The notes under the pieces are model-generated. The model was not told the origin of the DNA, did not search any database, and saw only the letters and a program-made list of their open reading frames with translations. Of a stretch of DNA of 64,000 nucleotides, positions 18,602 through 28,142 are shown in pieces (within the stretch, counting starts at the first letter, position 1; each line of letters begins with the position of its first letter). The stretch spans positions 41,903-105,902 of the forward strand of contig JAZUOT010000030.1 in assembly GCA_045604805.1 (NCBI GenBank), written 5' to 3'. The DNA is from JAZUOT01 sp045604805. GTDB lineage: Bacteria; Bacillota; Clostridia; Oscillospirales; Acutalibacteraceae. Made by a program: the position numbers and the translations under genes.

Positions 18602-18784
18602 TTAATGTATCCAATATAAAAACATATTTTTTTCTACCCCAAGGATTCTTCCACTATTCCCTTCATAAAATATTTTAATAGCTCGTCTTTTAAACTCCTC
18701 ACTGTCATTCAGTTCTGTTATGAACTTACGTCTACACTTTTCGCACTGATATTGCTGTTTGTATCTTGGCTTTCTCGCTTTCCA
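18602..18784 (-). pseudogene. IS1-like transposase (InsA-type) fragment
   Basis: About 60 codons read KPRYKQQYQCEKCRRKF (zinc-ribbon half with CxxC), then a helix-turn-helix-like RRAIKIFYEGNSGRILGV and YWIH before a TAA. This is the layout of IS1/InsA-type N-terminal DNA-binding proteins. An in-frame TAG lies just upstream and no start codon is present, so it is truncated at both ends. It lies between the leader-bearing PARG gene and rpmH; no terminal repeats are evident. Apart from this and the rpmH promoter the 417-base gap 18399-18815 holds nothing I recognise. Confidence 0.65.
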
Positions 18785-18815
18785 GAGCTATTTACTCTCA
18801 CATTACATGCTACTT

Positions 18816-21800
18816 TCACCGGGGTTTATTCTCTTGATTTTCGGATGGGGTCTTGGCCTCATTGTCTAGTTTCGTAGGCGATGCTGGCTTGTCGCCAGGA
18901 CCGGGTAGCTGGGGCCTCGGATCCTGAGAGGATAATTGGGTACTTGGCTGTGGAGCCGGCGGTGGCAGAGTGACCGCTGGGTTACTACTATTTGTCGGAA
19001 TGCCCGCTGGTTTACTACTGCTATTTAGCGTTGGCGATGGCAGAGGGGGATTCTGCTTTCTAATGCTACTTGGCTGTGGAGCCGGCGGTGGCAGAGGGGT
19101 TGACCTTGGCAGAGGGGGTGGCGCTATTCTCATGCAACCTGGCGGCACACCTGGCTTTTCTATCCCCTTAATACCACCAAATTGTGGAGAGATGAAGTTC
19201 TTCATCGATACTTCATGTTTCACAGTGCCATTTGACAGCATGTAATTGTGTTCTTGATTACCTGTTAAAACTACCTGTACTACTTGACCGTAAGTTATAC
19301 CGCCCTGTCCTGGAATTTCCATTCCTAGGCACTCTTCTAGTGTCCCCATAGCAATGTCTATAGCATTCCCAAAAGCTCCGCAACCAAATAATCCTGTCAG
19401 CAGATGTGTTGCGTTTGCTTCTATTGCAGCATTTAATAGACTTAGCCATCTAACTTTGAATAGTTCCCTTGCATCCTCAATAAGTAGAGGCCTTTTATCT
19501 TCTGCAATCAGATTCCGGCCAAATATTGAAGGATGATGAAGTCTTTCTTCTTTAGGGTCCACTGATAAACCGTATCTATTCATACTATATTCTACAAGCG
19601 TAATTCCACCTACTGTTTTTGTGTGTCCATTATCTCTTGCAGTTATATCCGCTGCTGCACAGAAAATTAAATTTCTTCTAATTGGAATTCTATACCTATG
19701 TCCACTTTCATCTTCAAATTCAATTTCTTCTTCTACAACATTTGGCATTATTACTGCCATATTGTTACCATATGGATCGTGACCACTTTCTCCAATTTCA
19801 ACAAAATTATCAGTCAAATGTGCTATATAATAATACGCCTGCATAGGTGCCATCATTGATAAGATTATCATTAACGCTAATTGCCTTTGTCTTCTTTCTT
19901 CTTGAGATATCGCCCCAGTAAGCACAAACCCACCTTGCTCCTTACAATCTGCGAATACATGGGAGTATATTACTGCTCTCGGATTCTGCTTTTGAATCTC
20001 ATTTTCAACATCGTACATATACTTTTCGTGAAAAATTACTTCTCTAATTCCTCCCCCGTTTTCTCTAGCCCTTTGCTGTATAAACTGTTGTGCCCTAGGT
20101 GAAAAAACATGCTTAGAACCAACACTTATTGGTCCTCTTGTCATTTCGTTTATAGCTTTTAAATATTTTGCGAATTCCAGTGGATCTGATAGGATGATTA
20201 AAAAATCAGCCCAAAAAGGATCACAATCCTCATAATCCCTAGTATGCCTTGTTGCAAAAAAATTGCCTTCTCCATGTTCCCCAAATATAAACCTGAACCA
20301 TGTTAATGTAGTTTGGCCTGCACCCATAGCTTTATAAATTTCTTTGATCCAATCTTCATGTAAGAGACGGTGTTCCTTTGAAACAGGATCAAATGTTCTT
20401 AATGATGCTATAAACTCGCCCATATTCTTATTTTCTTTTTTTGCAACCTTTTCTACCGCGCTTACAACCTTCCCTATACGTTCAGGATTCATATGATTAA
20501 TCCAAATATCTGATCTATAGCCTGTTTGAGCTTCTACCACGTCTGCATTCAATGTGAAGACGTCATAGAAAATACTTCTTAGCGAACCTAAAGTTTCCAT
20601 TCTACTACTTGGTTCATCTGCTTTGTAATTTTTTAAAATACTATCTATTTGAGAATCGAACCTTTTACTCAGAACAAAAGCCTTTTGATGATCATATTTT
20701 TCTTCATCATCGAACCTACTTGAAAGCATTTCAAGCCTTGAATCGTGATCTATTTTCAAGTAAGGGTTTTCCATGCTTTTAAGAGGTTCATCTAGTTTAT
20801 GGGAAAGTGTATTGTAAAGTGGCAATAAAATTTGAGCGTCTTTATTTTTCTTTGTATCCTCAATCACATTACCAATTATTCCTTTTACTGAATGTAAACG
20901 TTCTTTTTCAAGCATAGATTTATATAATGTCGAATAAGCACTAGCATCATCATTAAATTCATCGCTATTATTTATATTGCCTTCTTCTTTTTCAAGTGTA
21001 GTTCCAATACGATCTCCTACGCGTTTAAGGGCCATAATACCTGCTCCAGCGCCTTTAATACCCCAAGCTTCATCAATAAATTTGGCTTTTGTTTCATCTG
21101 GCATATTTGGTAGATCCTTGATTACCAATTTTGTAACTTCCTGTCGCTCACTTTTTGGTGCTTTGCTATATATTTTTTCAAATTCTTCAAATAAGCTGTT
21201 CCTTGTTTGTATCATTTCTTCCACTGGTTCGGAAACCGATCTATCTTCATCGCTATTTAGATCGATGGGTACTTGGGCACTGTTTTTTTTCTCAGTATGG
21301 GAGGAATTTATTTTTTCTTTAAAGATTTTTATTCTATCAATAGCAGTTGTATATTCATTAGCGGTATTAAACCTGGGGAGAGTCTTGGGTAATGCTCTCA
21401 TTTCTTTTGGAATCATTTCTAAATAACGTGGCAGACTGTCTCGCTCCCTCTTCAAATCTTCGATTAATCCATTTAGGTGTTCATCTATTTCGAGAGTTGT
21501 TTCTTGAGGTTCTTGTGTTTCTATTCTTGCATCAGGGTTAATTCCATCTTCTTCCTTCATCTCCAAGGGTTTACTACTACTGGCAGCCTGGTATCTTTGG
21601 CCCTCATCTATGTTCAAGGGTCTACTACTACTGGCAACCGCGCGGTCTTGATTTTCACTCTTTTCTGGTATTTTCTGTTCAGCAGTATGTATACCTAGTT
21701 CACTGGCAGATATACGTATGGATTTCTTCCAAAACGACTGTCCTGTTATCAGCAGAAGATCCCCGCCTCTCTCGCAGTTCAAATCATTAACCTCCCACCT

Positions 21801-22046
21801 ACTTCCATGAAGCCAAGAACGCTGTCTAAGTATGGTAAACCCACCACCACCACCACCAGCGACATCATCTAGCTGAGAAAAGGTTAAAACATTTCCTTCA
21901 CTTACTACATTTTGGAAAAAATTCTTGAGAGTATCAATTTCTTCAGGAGTTACCTGCATACCTAAGCGAGCAAAATATTCATATACCTCCCTTTCGTCTC
22001 GCAGTTCCTGCAAAGCCTTCCAATCAACTTTATGCAAATCCAACAT
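18816..22046 (-). CDS. Leader-bearing PARG/macrodomain-type protein (putative exported ADP-ribose hydrolase)
   Basis: 1076 residues from the ATG at 22046, chosen because a G-run ribosome site ends 8 bases before it. Residues 1-64 form a bacteriocin-type leader: helix with RDEREVYEYFARLG, then FSQLDDVAGG followed by further Gly. A Glu/Ser-rich and helical middle follows. At 700-717 FADCKEQGGFVLTGAISQEE contains the poly(ADP-ribose) glycohydrolase signature GG-x8-QEE (G705, G706, Q715-E717). Later come PYGNNMAVIMPNV and, at 887-894, FGCGAFGN, as in the bacterial-type PARG domain (DUF2263/TIGR02452). The last 110 residues are proline-rich with LPPPAPQPS twice. I infer an exported enzyme removing ADP-ribose. 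The leader-to-cargo fusion is unusual. There is no signal peptide and no transporter nearby. Confidence 0.8.
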   Translation of the reverse strand: MLDLHKVDWKALQELRDEREVYEYFARLGMQVTPEEIDTLKNFFQNVVSEGNVLTFSQLDDVAGGGGGGFTILRQRSWLHGSRWEVNDLNCERGGDLLLITGQSFWKKSIRISASELGIHTAEQKIPEKSENQDRAVASSSRPLNIDEGQRYQAASSSKPLEMKEEDGINPDARIETQEPQETTLEIDEHLNGLIEDLKRERDSLPRYLEMIPKEMRALPKTLPRFNTANEYTTAIDRIKIFKEKINSSHTEKKNSAQVPIDLNSDEDRSVSEPVEEMIQTRNSLFEEFEKIYSKAPKSERQEVTKLVIKDLPNMPDETKAKFIDEAWGIKGAGAGIMALKRVGDRIGTTLEKEEGNINNSDEFNDDASAYSTLYKSMLEKERLHSVKGIIGNVIEDTKKNKDAQILLPLYNTLSHKLDEPLKSMENPYLKIDHDSRLEMLSSRFDDEEKYDHQKAFVLSKRFDSQIDSILKNYKADEPSSRMETLGSLRSIFYDVFTLNADVVEAQTGYRSDIWINHMNPERIGKVVSAVEKVAKKENKNMGEFIASLRTFDPVSKEHRLLHEDWIKEIYKAMGAGQTTLTWFRFIFGEHGEGNFFATRHTRDYEDCDPFWADFLIILSDPLEFAKYLKAINEMTRGPISVGSKHVFSPRAQQFIQQRARENGGGIREVIFHEKYMYDVENEIQKQNPRAVIYSHVFADCKEQGGFVLTGAISQEERRQRQLALMIILSMMAPMQAYYYIAHLTDNFVEIGESGHDPYGNNMAVIMPNVVEEEIEFEDESGHRYRIPIRRNLIFCAAADITARDNGHTKTVGGITLVEYSMNRYGLSVDPKEERLHHPSIFGRNLIAEDKRPLLIEDARELFKVRWLSLLNAAIEANATHLLTGLFGCGAFGNAIDIAMGTLEECLGMEIPGQGGITYGQVVQVVLTGNQEHNYMLSNGTVKHEVSMKNFISPQFGGIKGIEKPGVPPGCMRIAPPPLPRSTPLPPPAPQPSSIRKQNPPLPSPTLNSSSKPAGIPTNSSNPAVTLPPPAPQPSTQLSSQDPRPQLPGPGDKPASPTKLDNEAKTPSENQENKPR

Positions 22047-22054
22047 AAAATCTA

Positions 22055-22063
22055 CCCCCCCCC
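22055..22063 (-). repeat. G9 homopolymer at the ribosome site of the PARG gene
   Basis: Nine consecutive G on the coding strand make up the Shine-Dalgarno region, ending 8 bases before the ATG. In such AT-rich DNA a G9 run is exceptional and is a classic slippage site. Confidence 0.8.
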
Positions 22064-22234
22064 GATGTTTTTTAGCGAAATTACACAAATATATCTATTT
22101 CAAAACCTTCCATTATATTTATATAATACCATACTTCCCTTTCTCCTTTCAAGTATTTCCATAACTACACACACGCAAAACGCATGAAAAATAATACCGT
22201 GATAAAAATGGAAGAAAAATGGGATGAAAATTTA

Positions 22235-22263
22235 TTGACCAGACACTATAAAATTTTTAATTT
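22235..22263 (+). promoter_or_regulatory. Possible promoter for DUF378 gene
   Basis: TTGACC (22235-22240), 17 bases, TAATTT (22258-22263). A weak -10; the surrounding DNA is very AT-rich. Confidence 0.35.
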
Positions 22264-22353
22264 TTATAAATTCGAAATTTAGAATAATTAAAGAAACAAA
22301 GATAAAACTAATAGAGCTTAATTTATCTTATAAAAATATAAGGGGTGTTTATT

Positions 22354-22590
22354 TTGGGATTTATAGATAGATTAGCACTCACCTTATTGATAGTAGGTGG
22401 CATAAACTGGGGTTCGGTTGGCTTGTTCCAGTTTGACTTTGTTTCTTGGCTCTGCGGTGGAACTGATTCTATTATCACACGAATAATATTTACTCTAGTA
22501 GGTATTGCTGCTGTGTGGTGTATATCTATACTCTTCAGAGATACAGAAACAGAAGAAAGTATAAGTATGAACCGCCAGGCAAGTATGTAA
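22354..22590 (+). CDS. DUF378 family small membrane protein
   Basis: 78 residues with two membrane segments; LALTLLIVGGINWGSVGLF and ITRIIFTLVGIAAVW are the DUF378 signature. Function unknown. The TTG at 22354 is preferred: AAGGGG (22340-22345) precedes it by 8 bases, and the product begins MGFIDRLAL as in relatives. A GTG at 22345 overlaps the ribosome site itself. Monocistronic, with a strong terminator directly after it. Confidence 0.85.
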   Translation: MGFIDRLALTLLIVGGINWGSVGLFQFDFVSWLCGGTDSIITRIIFTLVGIAAVWCISILFRDTETEESISMNRQASM

Positions 22591-22602
22591 AAACTGAACA
22601 AA

Positions 22603-22648
22603 AAATCAGGTCTATCAATGTAATGTGGATTTTTGATAGGCCTGATTT
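22603..22648 (+). terminator. Rho-independent terminator after DUF378 gene
   Basis: AAATCAGGTCTATCAA pairs with TTGATAGGCCTGATTT (15 of 16 Watson-Crick plus one G-T), 14-base loop, then TATATTTTT. The A-run on the left allows function in both directions. Confidence 0.85.
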
Positions 22649-22963
22649 ATATTTTTATGAAGTGTAGATGTTGTACATATTAATTTTGAAGCAATCCCAA
22701 ACAATATGCAAACCTCAAACAAGGCGTACAAATAATAGGATCAATACATAAGTACTTCATTAATATGCAGTACAATATGTTGGTTATTCATAGTGATTAC
22801 CATTATGAATTGGGTAGTAGCTTTTTACTATGCGTCAAAACTCTCCTCTATTGCATAATCACATGTAAATATACTAAAAGCAATAACCCTTCCTTTACTT
22901 AAACCAAATTGTGTAGTAAAATTTCCTTATAATTAGAATGTGTAGAAGAGGGAATTTTTATAT
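22649..22963. other. 315-base intergenic stretch before pyrH
   Basis: No gene is seen. TATAAT at about 22928-22933 precedes the pyrH ribosome site (AGAAGAGGGA) but lacks a good -35. A 7-bp inverted repeat ATTCATA/TATGAAT lies near 22787-22811. Confidence 0.35.
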
Positions 22964-23668
22964 ATGGATGTTAAGTATAAAAGAGTGATTCTAAAGGTGA
23001 GCGGAGAATCTCTAGCAGGGGACAACAAGCAAGGGATAGATCCTGAAACACTGAAGAATATATGCAAAGCTATTAAACAATGCCACGATCTTGGTGTTGA
23101 TATTGGCGTAGTGGTTGGCGGCGGAAATTTTTGGCGCGGACGAACTAGCGAAGATATGAACAGAACTAGAGCAGATCATGTTGGTATGCTTGCTACTCTA
23201 ATGAATGGAATATGTGTTTGTGATGCCCTTGAGCAGTTAGGAGTGAATGTAAGGGTGCAGTCTGCTGTAAATATGCAGCAATTAGCTGAACCCTATATAA
23301 GAGGCAAAGCAATAAGACATTTAGATAAAGATAGAGTTTTAGTTTTTGCTTGCGGTACAGGGAACCCTTATTTTTCTACTGATACGGCAGCTGCGCTCAG
23401 AGCAGCAGAGATAGAAGCTGACATAATACTTAAGGCTACTATGGTAGACGGTGTGTATGATAAAGATCCTAAAAAATACCCAGATGCTAAAAGATATAGT
23501 AAGGTTTCTTTCATGGATGTTTTGAGTAAAAATTTACAGGTTATGGATATGACTGCCGCTTCTTTATGTAAAGACAATAACATACCTATTTATGTGTTCA
23601 GCATAGATAAACCTGAAAATATAATAAGGGCGGTAAAAGGCGAAGATATAGGTACTTTAGTCAGCTAA
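22964..23668 (+). CDS. pyrH: UMP kinase
   Basis: 234 residues; hexameric bacterial UMP kinase making UDP. Motifs: LKVSGESLAGD (phosphate loop), VVVGGGNFWRGR, DHVGMLATLMN, and GTGNPYFSTDTAAALRA. Full length. It heads the classical Firmicutes operon pyrH-frr-uppS-cdsA-dxr-rseP-ispG-polC, all on the plus strand with gaps of only 2-33 bases. Confidence 0.97.
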   Translation: MDVKYKRVILKVSGESLAGDNKQGIDPETLKNICKAIKQCHDLGVDIGVVVGGGNFWRGRTSEDMNRTRADHVGMLATLMNGICVCDALEQLGVNVRVQSAVNMQQLAEPYIRGKAIRHLDKDRVLVFACGTGNPYFSTDTAAALRAAEIEADIILKATMVDGVYDKDPKKYPDAKRYSKVSFMDVLSKNLQVMDMTAASLCKDNNIPIYVFSIDKPENIIRAVKGEDIGTLVS

Positions 23669-23701
23669 TTTTATTATAAATTACAGAGGAGAATTATTGA
23701 T

Positions 23702-24256
23702 ATGGACGAACTTTTTAAACAATCTAAGGAAAAAATGCAGAAAACATACGAATCGCTTGAAAATGAATTTTCATCTATAAGAGCAGGAAGAGCGAATCCT
23801 GCAGTTTTAAATAAGATAATGGTTGATTATTACGGAACGCCTACCCCGATATCCCAAATGGCTTCGGTTTCTGTGGTAGAGGCAAGGACTCTTCTCATAC
23901 AACCTTGGGATGTTTCTGTTCTTAAAAACATTGAAAAAGCTATAAACACATCAGACTTAGGAATAAATCCACAAAATGACGGAAAAGTTATACGTTTGAA
24001 TTTTCCTCAGCTTACAGAAGAAAGACGTCGAGAGCTAGTTAAAGAAATAAAAAATATAGCAGAAGATAGCAAGATATCTATACGCAATAGCCGCAGAGAT
24101 GTACTAGATAAGCTCAAGGCTATGGAAAAAAAGTCTGAAATTACCGAGGATGATTTGCGTGACGGAGAAGACAAAATGCAAAAACAAACTAAAGACTTCC
24201 ATGATAAAATAGACAAATTAGCAAAGGCCAAAGAACAGGAAATAATGTCTATTTAG
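23702..24256 (+). CDS. frr: Ribosome recycling factor
   Basis: 184 residues. N-terminal and C-terminal helices of the three-helix bundle flank the beta domain; typical SIRAGRANPAVL, YYGTPTPISQMASV, and GKVIRLNFPQLTEERR. With EF-G it splits post-termination ribosomes. AGAGGAGAA precedes the ATG. Confidence 0.97.
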   Translation: MDELFKQSKEKMQKTYESLENEFSSIRAGRANPAVLNKIMVDYYGTPTPISQMASVSVVEARTLLIQPWDVSVLKNIEKAINTSDLGINPQNDGKVIRLNFPQLTEERRRELVKEIKNIAEDSKISIRNSRRDVLDKLKAMEKKSEITEDDLRDGEDKMQKQTKDFHDKIDKLAKAKEQEIMSI

Positions 24257-24275
24257 ATTTTGAGGATTTGTGTTT

Positions 24276-25025
24276 ATGATTTTTTTTCGAAAAAAACATA
24301 GCTTCAGAAAAATTGATTTGCCTAAAGAGTTTTTACCAAAACACCTGGCTTTTATAATGGACGGTAACGGCCGATGGGCGAAGAAACGCCATTTAACAAG
24401 AAGAGCTGGCCATGCCCATGGTGCTGAAACTTTAAAACGCTTAGCAAAATACTGTAACAAAATCGGTATAAAACATTTGACTGTATATGCTTTTTCTACT
24501 GAGAACTGGAAACGCCCAGATGAAGAAGTAGGGGCACTCATGAAGCTCTTTGAACAATATTTAAAAGATATAATCGATGATTTCGACCAAGACAACATAA
24601 AGCTGTGTTTTATGGGGGAAATGAGTGCTTTATCTGAATCTTTGCAGAAGCTTGTTTCAAAAGCTACTGAGGTGAGCAAGAATAACACGGGAATGATTTT
24701 AAATATAGCATTAAATTATGGTTCAAAGGCCGAGATAGCAAAAGCAGCAAGAGAAATTGCAGAGCTTGCCAAAAATGGAAATTTAGATATTGATGAGATA
24801 AGTCCTGAGGATATAGAAAATCATCTTTATACTGCTGGGCAGCCGGATGTTGATTTATTGATAAGAACTAGCGGAGAATATAGATTATCTAATTTTATGC
24901 TTTGGCAGTTAGCCTATGCCGAGTTATTTGTAACAGATACCTTTTGGCCGGATTTTGACGAAAATGAACTGAACTCTATTTTGCTTAACTTTTCAAAAAG
25001 AAATAGAAGATTTGGAGGAGTGTAG
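24276..25025 (+). CDS. uppS: Isoprenyl (undecaprenyl) diphosphate synthase
   Basis: 249 residues, cis-prenyltransferase that makes the C55 lipid carrier for cell wall synthesis from farnesyl and isopentenyl diphosphate. Motifs: IMDGNGRWAKKRHLTRRAGH (catalytic Asp and diphosphate-binding Arg), AFSTENWKRP, LNYGSKAEI and DLLIRTSGEYRLSNFMLWQ. ATG 24276 is favoured over GTG 24270 because GAGGA lies 9 bases before it. It feeds on the dxr/ispG isoprenoid route encoded in the same operon. Confidence 0.95.
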   Translation: MIFFRKKHSFRKIDLPKEFLPKHLAFIMDGNGRWAKKRHLTRRAGHAHGAETLKRLAKYCNKIGIKHLTVYAFSTENWKRPDEEVGALMKLFEQYLKDIIDDFDQDNIKLCFMGEMSALSESLQKLVSKATEVSKNNTGMILNIALNYGSKAEIAKAAREIAELAKNGNLDIDEISPEDIENHLYTAGQPDVDLLIRTSGEYRLSNFMLWQLAYAELFVTDTFWPDFDENELNSILLNFSKRNRRFGGV

Positions 25026-25027
25026 CA

Positions 25028-25852
25028 ATGTTTAAAAGAGTAATGTCGTCAGTTATTGGAATAGCTTTTTTGATCCTAATCCTTGTGATTAATGATAAAT
25101 TTTCTTTGATAATAAATTTAGTACTGAGTGTAATTGCTGCGATATGTGCCTATGAACTTTGTGATGCTTATGGTACCGCCAAAAACAAAGAATTTATGCT
25201 ACCAACTTTAGTATTTGTGGCCTCATTGCCCATAATAGGATACGCTATGGGTTGGGCCAGCATGGTTTTTGTGTATGTTTTTATAGTCCTTATTGTAATG
25301 ATTTTTGACTACAAGAAGATAGAAATTAAAACGCTGATTACCAATGCTAGTTTGGTAGTTTTCGTTGGAGCAGCTATAAGTACATTGGTGTTATTGCGCA
25401 GTTACGGTAAAGGGTATTGTGGAATTTTTTATTTGTTGATTCCTTTAGTTTTATCGTGGAGTTCTGATAGCGGTGCTTTTTTTGTTGGAAAATATTTTGG
25501 GAAGAACAAGCTTTGTCCAGAGATAAGTCCTAAAAAAACAATCGAAGGTGTTTTAGGCGGAATTTTATCTGGAGTTATAGGTGTATTCATACTATCGATT
25601 ATTGCTGACTGTTTTTTTCTCAAATCCAATATGCATTTAAACTATATCGCAATTTTCTTCATGGCTGTGTTGGCGGTACCTGTAGGAGTGCTAGGAGATC
25701 TGTTATTTTCTATTGTCAAAAGAAGTTGCGGTATTAAAGATTTTGGGAACATAATGCCAGGCCATGGAGGGCTCCTGGATAGATTTGATAGTGTGATTCT
25801 GGTAGCTCCATTTATATATATCTTTATAAGGTACATTCCGATTGTTTTATGA
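25028..25852 (+). CDS. cdsA: Phosphatidate cytidylyltransferase
   Basis: 274 residues with about eight membrane segments. It makes CDP-diacylglycerol for phospholipids. The C-terminal signature GDLLFSIVKRSCGIKDFGN...MPGHGGLLDRFDS is intact, including the catalytic acidic residues. It follows uppS after 2 bases. Confidence 0.95.
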   Translation: MFKRVMSSVIGIAFLILILVINDKFSLIINLVLSVIAAICAYELCDAYGTAKNKEFMLPTLVFVASLPIIGYAMGWASMVFVYVFIVLIVMIFDYKKIEIKTLITNASLVVFVGAAISTLVLLRSYGKGYCGIFYLLIPLVLSWSSDSGAFFVGKYFGKNKLCPEISPKKTIEGVLGGILSGVIGVFILSIIADCFFLKSNMHLNYIAIFFMAVLAVPVGVLGDLLFSIVKRSCGIKDFGNIMPGHGGLLDRFDSVILVAPFIYIFIRYIPIVL

Positions 25853-25874
25853 TCTACTTAGGGGGAAAGTATAA

Positions 25875-27032
25875 ATGGTGAATAATCTTTCCATATTAGG
25901 TTCTACGGGGTCCATAGGAACCCAGGCTTTGGATGTAGCGCGGAAATTTAAGATTAATATTACAGCATTAGCGGCAATGAAAAATATTTCAAAGTTAGAA
26001 GCTCAGATAAGAGAATTTAAGCCTAAATTAGCTGCTGTATTTGATGAAAAAGCTGCATCTGAATTAAAGCTAAAAGTAAAAGATACTAGCACGAAAGTAG
26101 TATCTGCTTTAGATGGGCTGATATCAGCAGCCTGTGAGGAAAGTGCAGACACAGTACTAAATAGTGTAGTTGGGATGGTAGGTTTAGAACCTACGCTTTG
26201 TGCTATAGAAAATAAAAAAAATATAGCTCTAGCTAATAAGGAAACTTTGGTAGTTGGTGGAAAATTAGTAATAGATGCTGTAAAAAGAAATAATGTTAAA
26301 CTCTTGCCGGTTGACAGTGAACATTCTGCAATATTTCAGTGTTTGGAAGGCTGCAAAGATAAAAAAACGCTAAAAAAAATTATACTTACTGCGTCTGGGG
26401 GTCCGTTTTTTGGAAAAAATACGGATGAGCTGCAAAAAATAACTCCAGAAGATGCCCTACAACACCCTACTTGGAACATGGGCTCAAAAATAACTATAGA
26501 TAGTGCTACTCTGATGAACAAGGGTCTAGAAATAATAGAAGCTAAATGGCTGTTTGATGTAGAGGTAGATAATATAGATGTTGTTGTGCATCGTGAGAGT
26601 ATAATTCATTCTTTGATAGAATATAATGATAATTCAGTTATAGCTCAACTTGGATTACCTGATATGCATTTACCGATACAATATGCTCTGACTTACCCGG
26701 AAAGGTATAAATCTATAGCAAAACCATTGGATCTTGCGGATATAGGTAAATTGACATTCTACAGACCAGACGAGGAAACTTTTATTTGTCTGAAAGCTTG
26801 TAAAGAAGCGATAAAACGCGGTGGGTTGGCACCAGCAGCAGCTAATGGAGCAAATGAAATTGCAGTTTCATTATTTTTGGATAATAAGATATCTTTTCTA
26901 GATATTGGTAAGTATGTTTATATGGCGATGGAAGCTCAAGCTGATAGAGATATTACGAAGATAGAAGATATTATCGAATCTGATAGAAACGCACGTGAGT
27001 TTGTATTAGATAAAGTTCGGAACAGGAGTTAA
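25875..27032 (+). CDS. dxr: 1-deoxy-D-xylulose 5-phosphate reductoisomerase
   Basis: 385 residues; second step of the MEP isoprenoid pathway. NADPH-binding LGSTGSIGTQALDV at the N-terminus, ANKETLVVGG, PVDSEHSAIFQCL, LTASGGPFFG and HPTWNMGSKITIDSATLMNK are all present, including metal ligands. dxs and ispG for the same pathway lie in this and the following operon. Confidence 0.97.
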   Translation: MVNNLSILGSTGSIGTQALDVARKFKINITALAAMKNISKLEAQIREFKPKLAAVFDEKAASELKLKVKDTSTKVVSALDGLISAACEESADTVLNSVVGMVGLEPTLCAIENKKNIALANKETLVVGGKLVIDAVKRNNVKLLPVDSEHSAIFQCLEGCKDKKTLKKIILTASGGPFFGKNTDELQKITPEDALQHPTWNMGSKITIDSATLMNKGLEIIEAKWLFDVEVDNIDVVVHRESIIHSLIEYNDNSVIAQLGLPDMHLPIQYALTYPERYKSIAKPLDLADIGKLTFYRPDEETFICLKACKEAIKRGGLAPAAANGANEIAVSLFLDNKISFLDIGKYVYMAMEAQADRDITKIEDIIESDRNAREFVLDKVRNRS

Positions 27033-27038
27033 TTTAAA

Positions 27039-28127
27039 ATGCAGATTTTTCTGAATATAATGATAGGAATTATAGCGGTTTTGCTGCTTTGTTCCATTAT
27101 GTCTATCCATGAATTTGGCCACTTTATAATGGCAAAGTTATTTGGAGTTAAAGTTAATGAATTTTCAGTAGGTATGGGTCCTTTATTATTGAAAAAGAAA
27201 AAGGGTGAAACTCAGTATTCGATAAGGCTTTTACCAATCGGCGGCTATTGTTCTATGGAAGGTGAAGATGAGGCAAGCGATGATCCAAGGTCATTCAGTG
27301 CAAAACCTGCCTACCAAAGAGCTGGTATCGCCGTTATGGGTGCGGTTTTTAATGTCATATTGGGATTTATTATAATGCTAGTAATTTTTTCTCAGCAAGC
27401 TGCATTTACCTCACAGACGATATCACAGTTCCAAGAAAATTCAACAACTCAGGCTACAGGTTTACAGGTGAATGATACTATAGTGTCCATTGACGGATAT
27501 AATGTTAGAACATTTACAGATCTCAATTTTGCTTTAGGTGCAAATGCATCGGCGAGAAAAGCTGTAAAAGAGGGCGGAAATGTTGTTTATAATATGACTG
27601 TCTTGAGAAATGGTAAATTAATAGAGCTTCCTTCAGTGACTATGTCAACTGTTGGGAGTAACGGTTCATATTCTTTACAGTTGGATTTTAAGGTTTATGG
27701 AATACCAAAAACTTTCCCAAGTTTAATTAAGCAGTCATTTAACAATACATTGTCCACAATCAAGGTTGTATGGTTTAGCATAGCTGGTTTAGTGAGTGGT
27801 AAGTTTAGTCTTGGTGATATGTCCGGCCCAGTTGGTATTGTTTCTGCAGTTGCACAGACTGCATCCCAGGGGTTGGAAGTGAGCTTTTTGGCGGCTATTA
27901 ATAATATATTGTTTTTAATGGCTATGATAACAGTAAATTTGGGGGTGTTAAATTTATTACCTTTCCCGGCTTTAGATGGCGGAAGATTAATATTTATGAT
28001 AGCGGAAATGATAACTAGAAAAAGAGTCCCAGAAAAATACGAACAATGGATACATGCAGCAGGTTTTGCGATACTTATTTTGTTTATGTTAGTAGTGACT
28101 TTCAGTGATGTTATGAAATTCTTTTGA
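27039..28127 (+). CDS. rseP: Site-2 protease RseP
   Basis: 362-residue membrane zinc metalloprotease. HEFGHF near residue 25 is the zinc-binding motif, a PDZ domain lies at about 115-200, and PALDGGRLIFM near 315 supplies the third ligand. It carries out regulated intramembrane proteolysis, e.g. of anti-sigma factors. Starts 6 bases after dxr. Confidence 0.95.
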   Translation: MQIFLNIMIGIIAVLLLCSIMSIHEFGHFIMAKLFGVKVNEFSVGMGPLLLKKKKGETQYSIRLLPIGGYCSMEGEDEASDDPRSFSAKPAYQRAGIAVMGAVFNVILGFIIMLVIFSQQAAFTSQTISQFQENSTTQATGLQVNDTIVSIDGYNVRTFTDLNFALGANASARKAVKEGGNVVYNMTVLRNGKLIELPSVTMSTVGSNGSYSLQLDFKVYGIPKTFPSLIKQSFNNTLSTIKVVWFSIAGLVSGKFSLGDMSGPVGIVSAVAQTASQGLEVSFLAAINNILFLMAMITVNLGVLNLLPFPALDGGRLIFMIAEMITRKRVPEKYEQWIHAAGFAILILFMLVVTFSDVMKFF

Positions 28128-28142
28128 TGTATAGGTGATCTG

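Noticed and set aside
18399..18815. Replication origin next to rpmH
   Set aside because: No DnaA boxes (TTATCCACA-like) and no dnaA gene are present.
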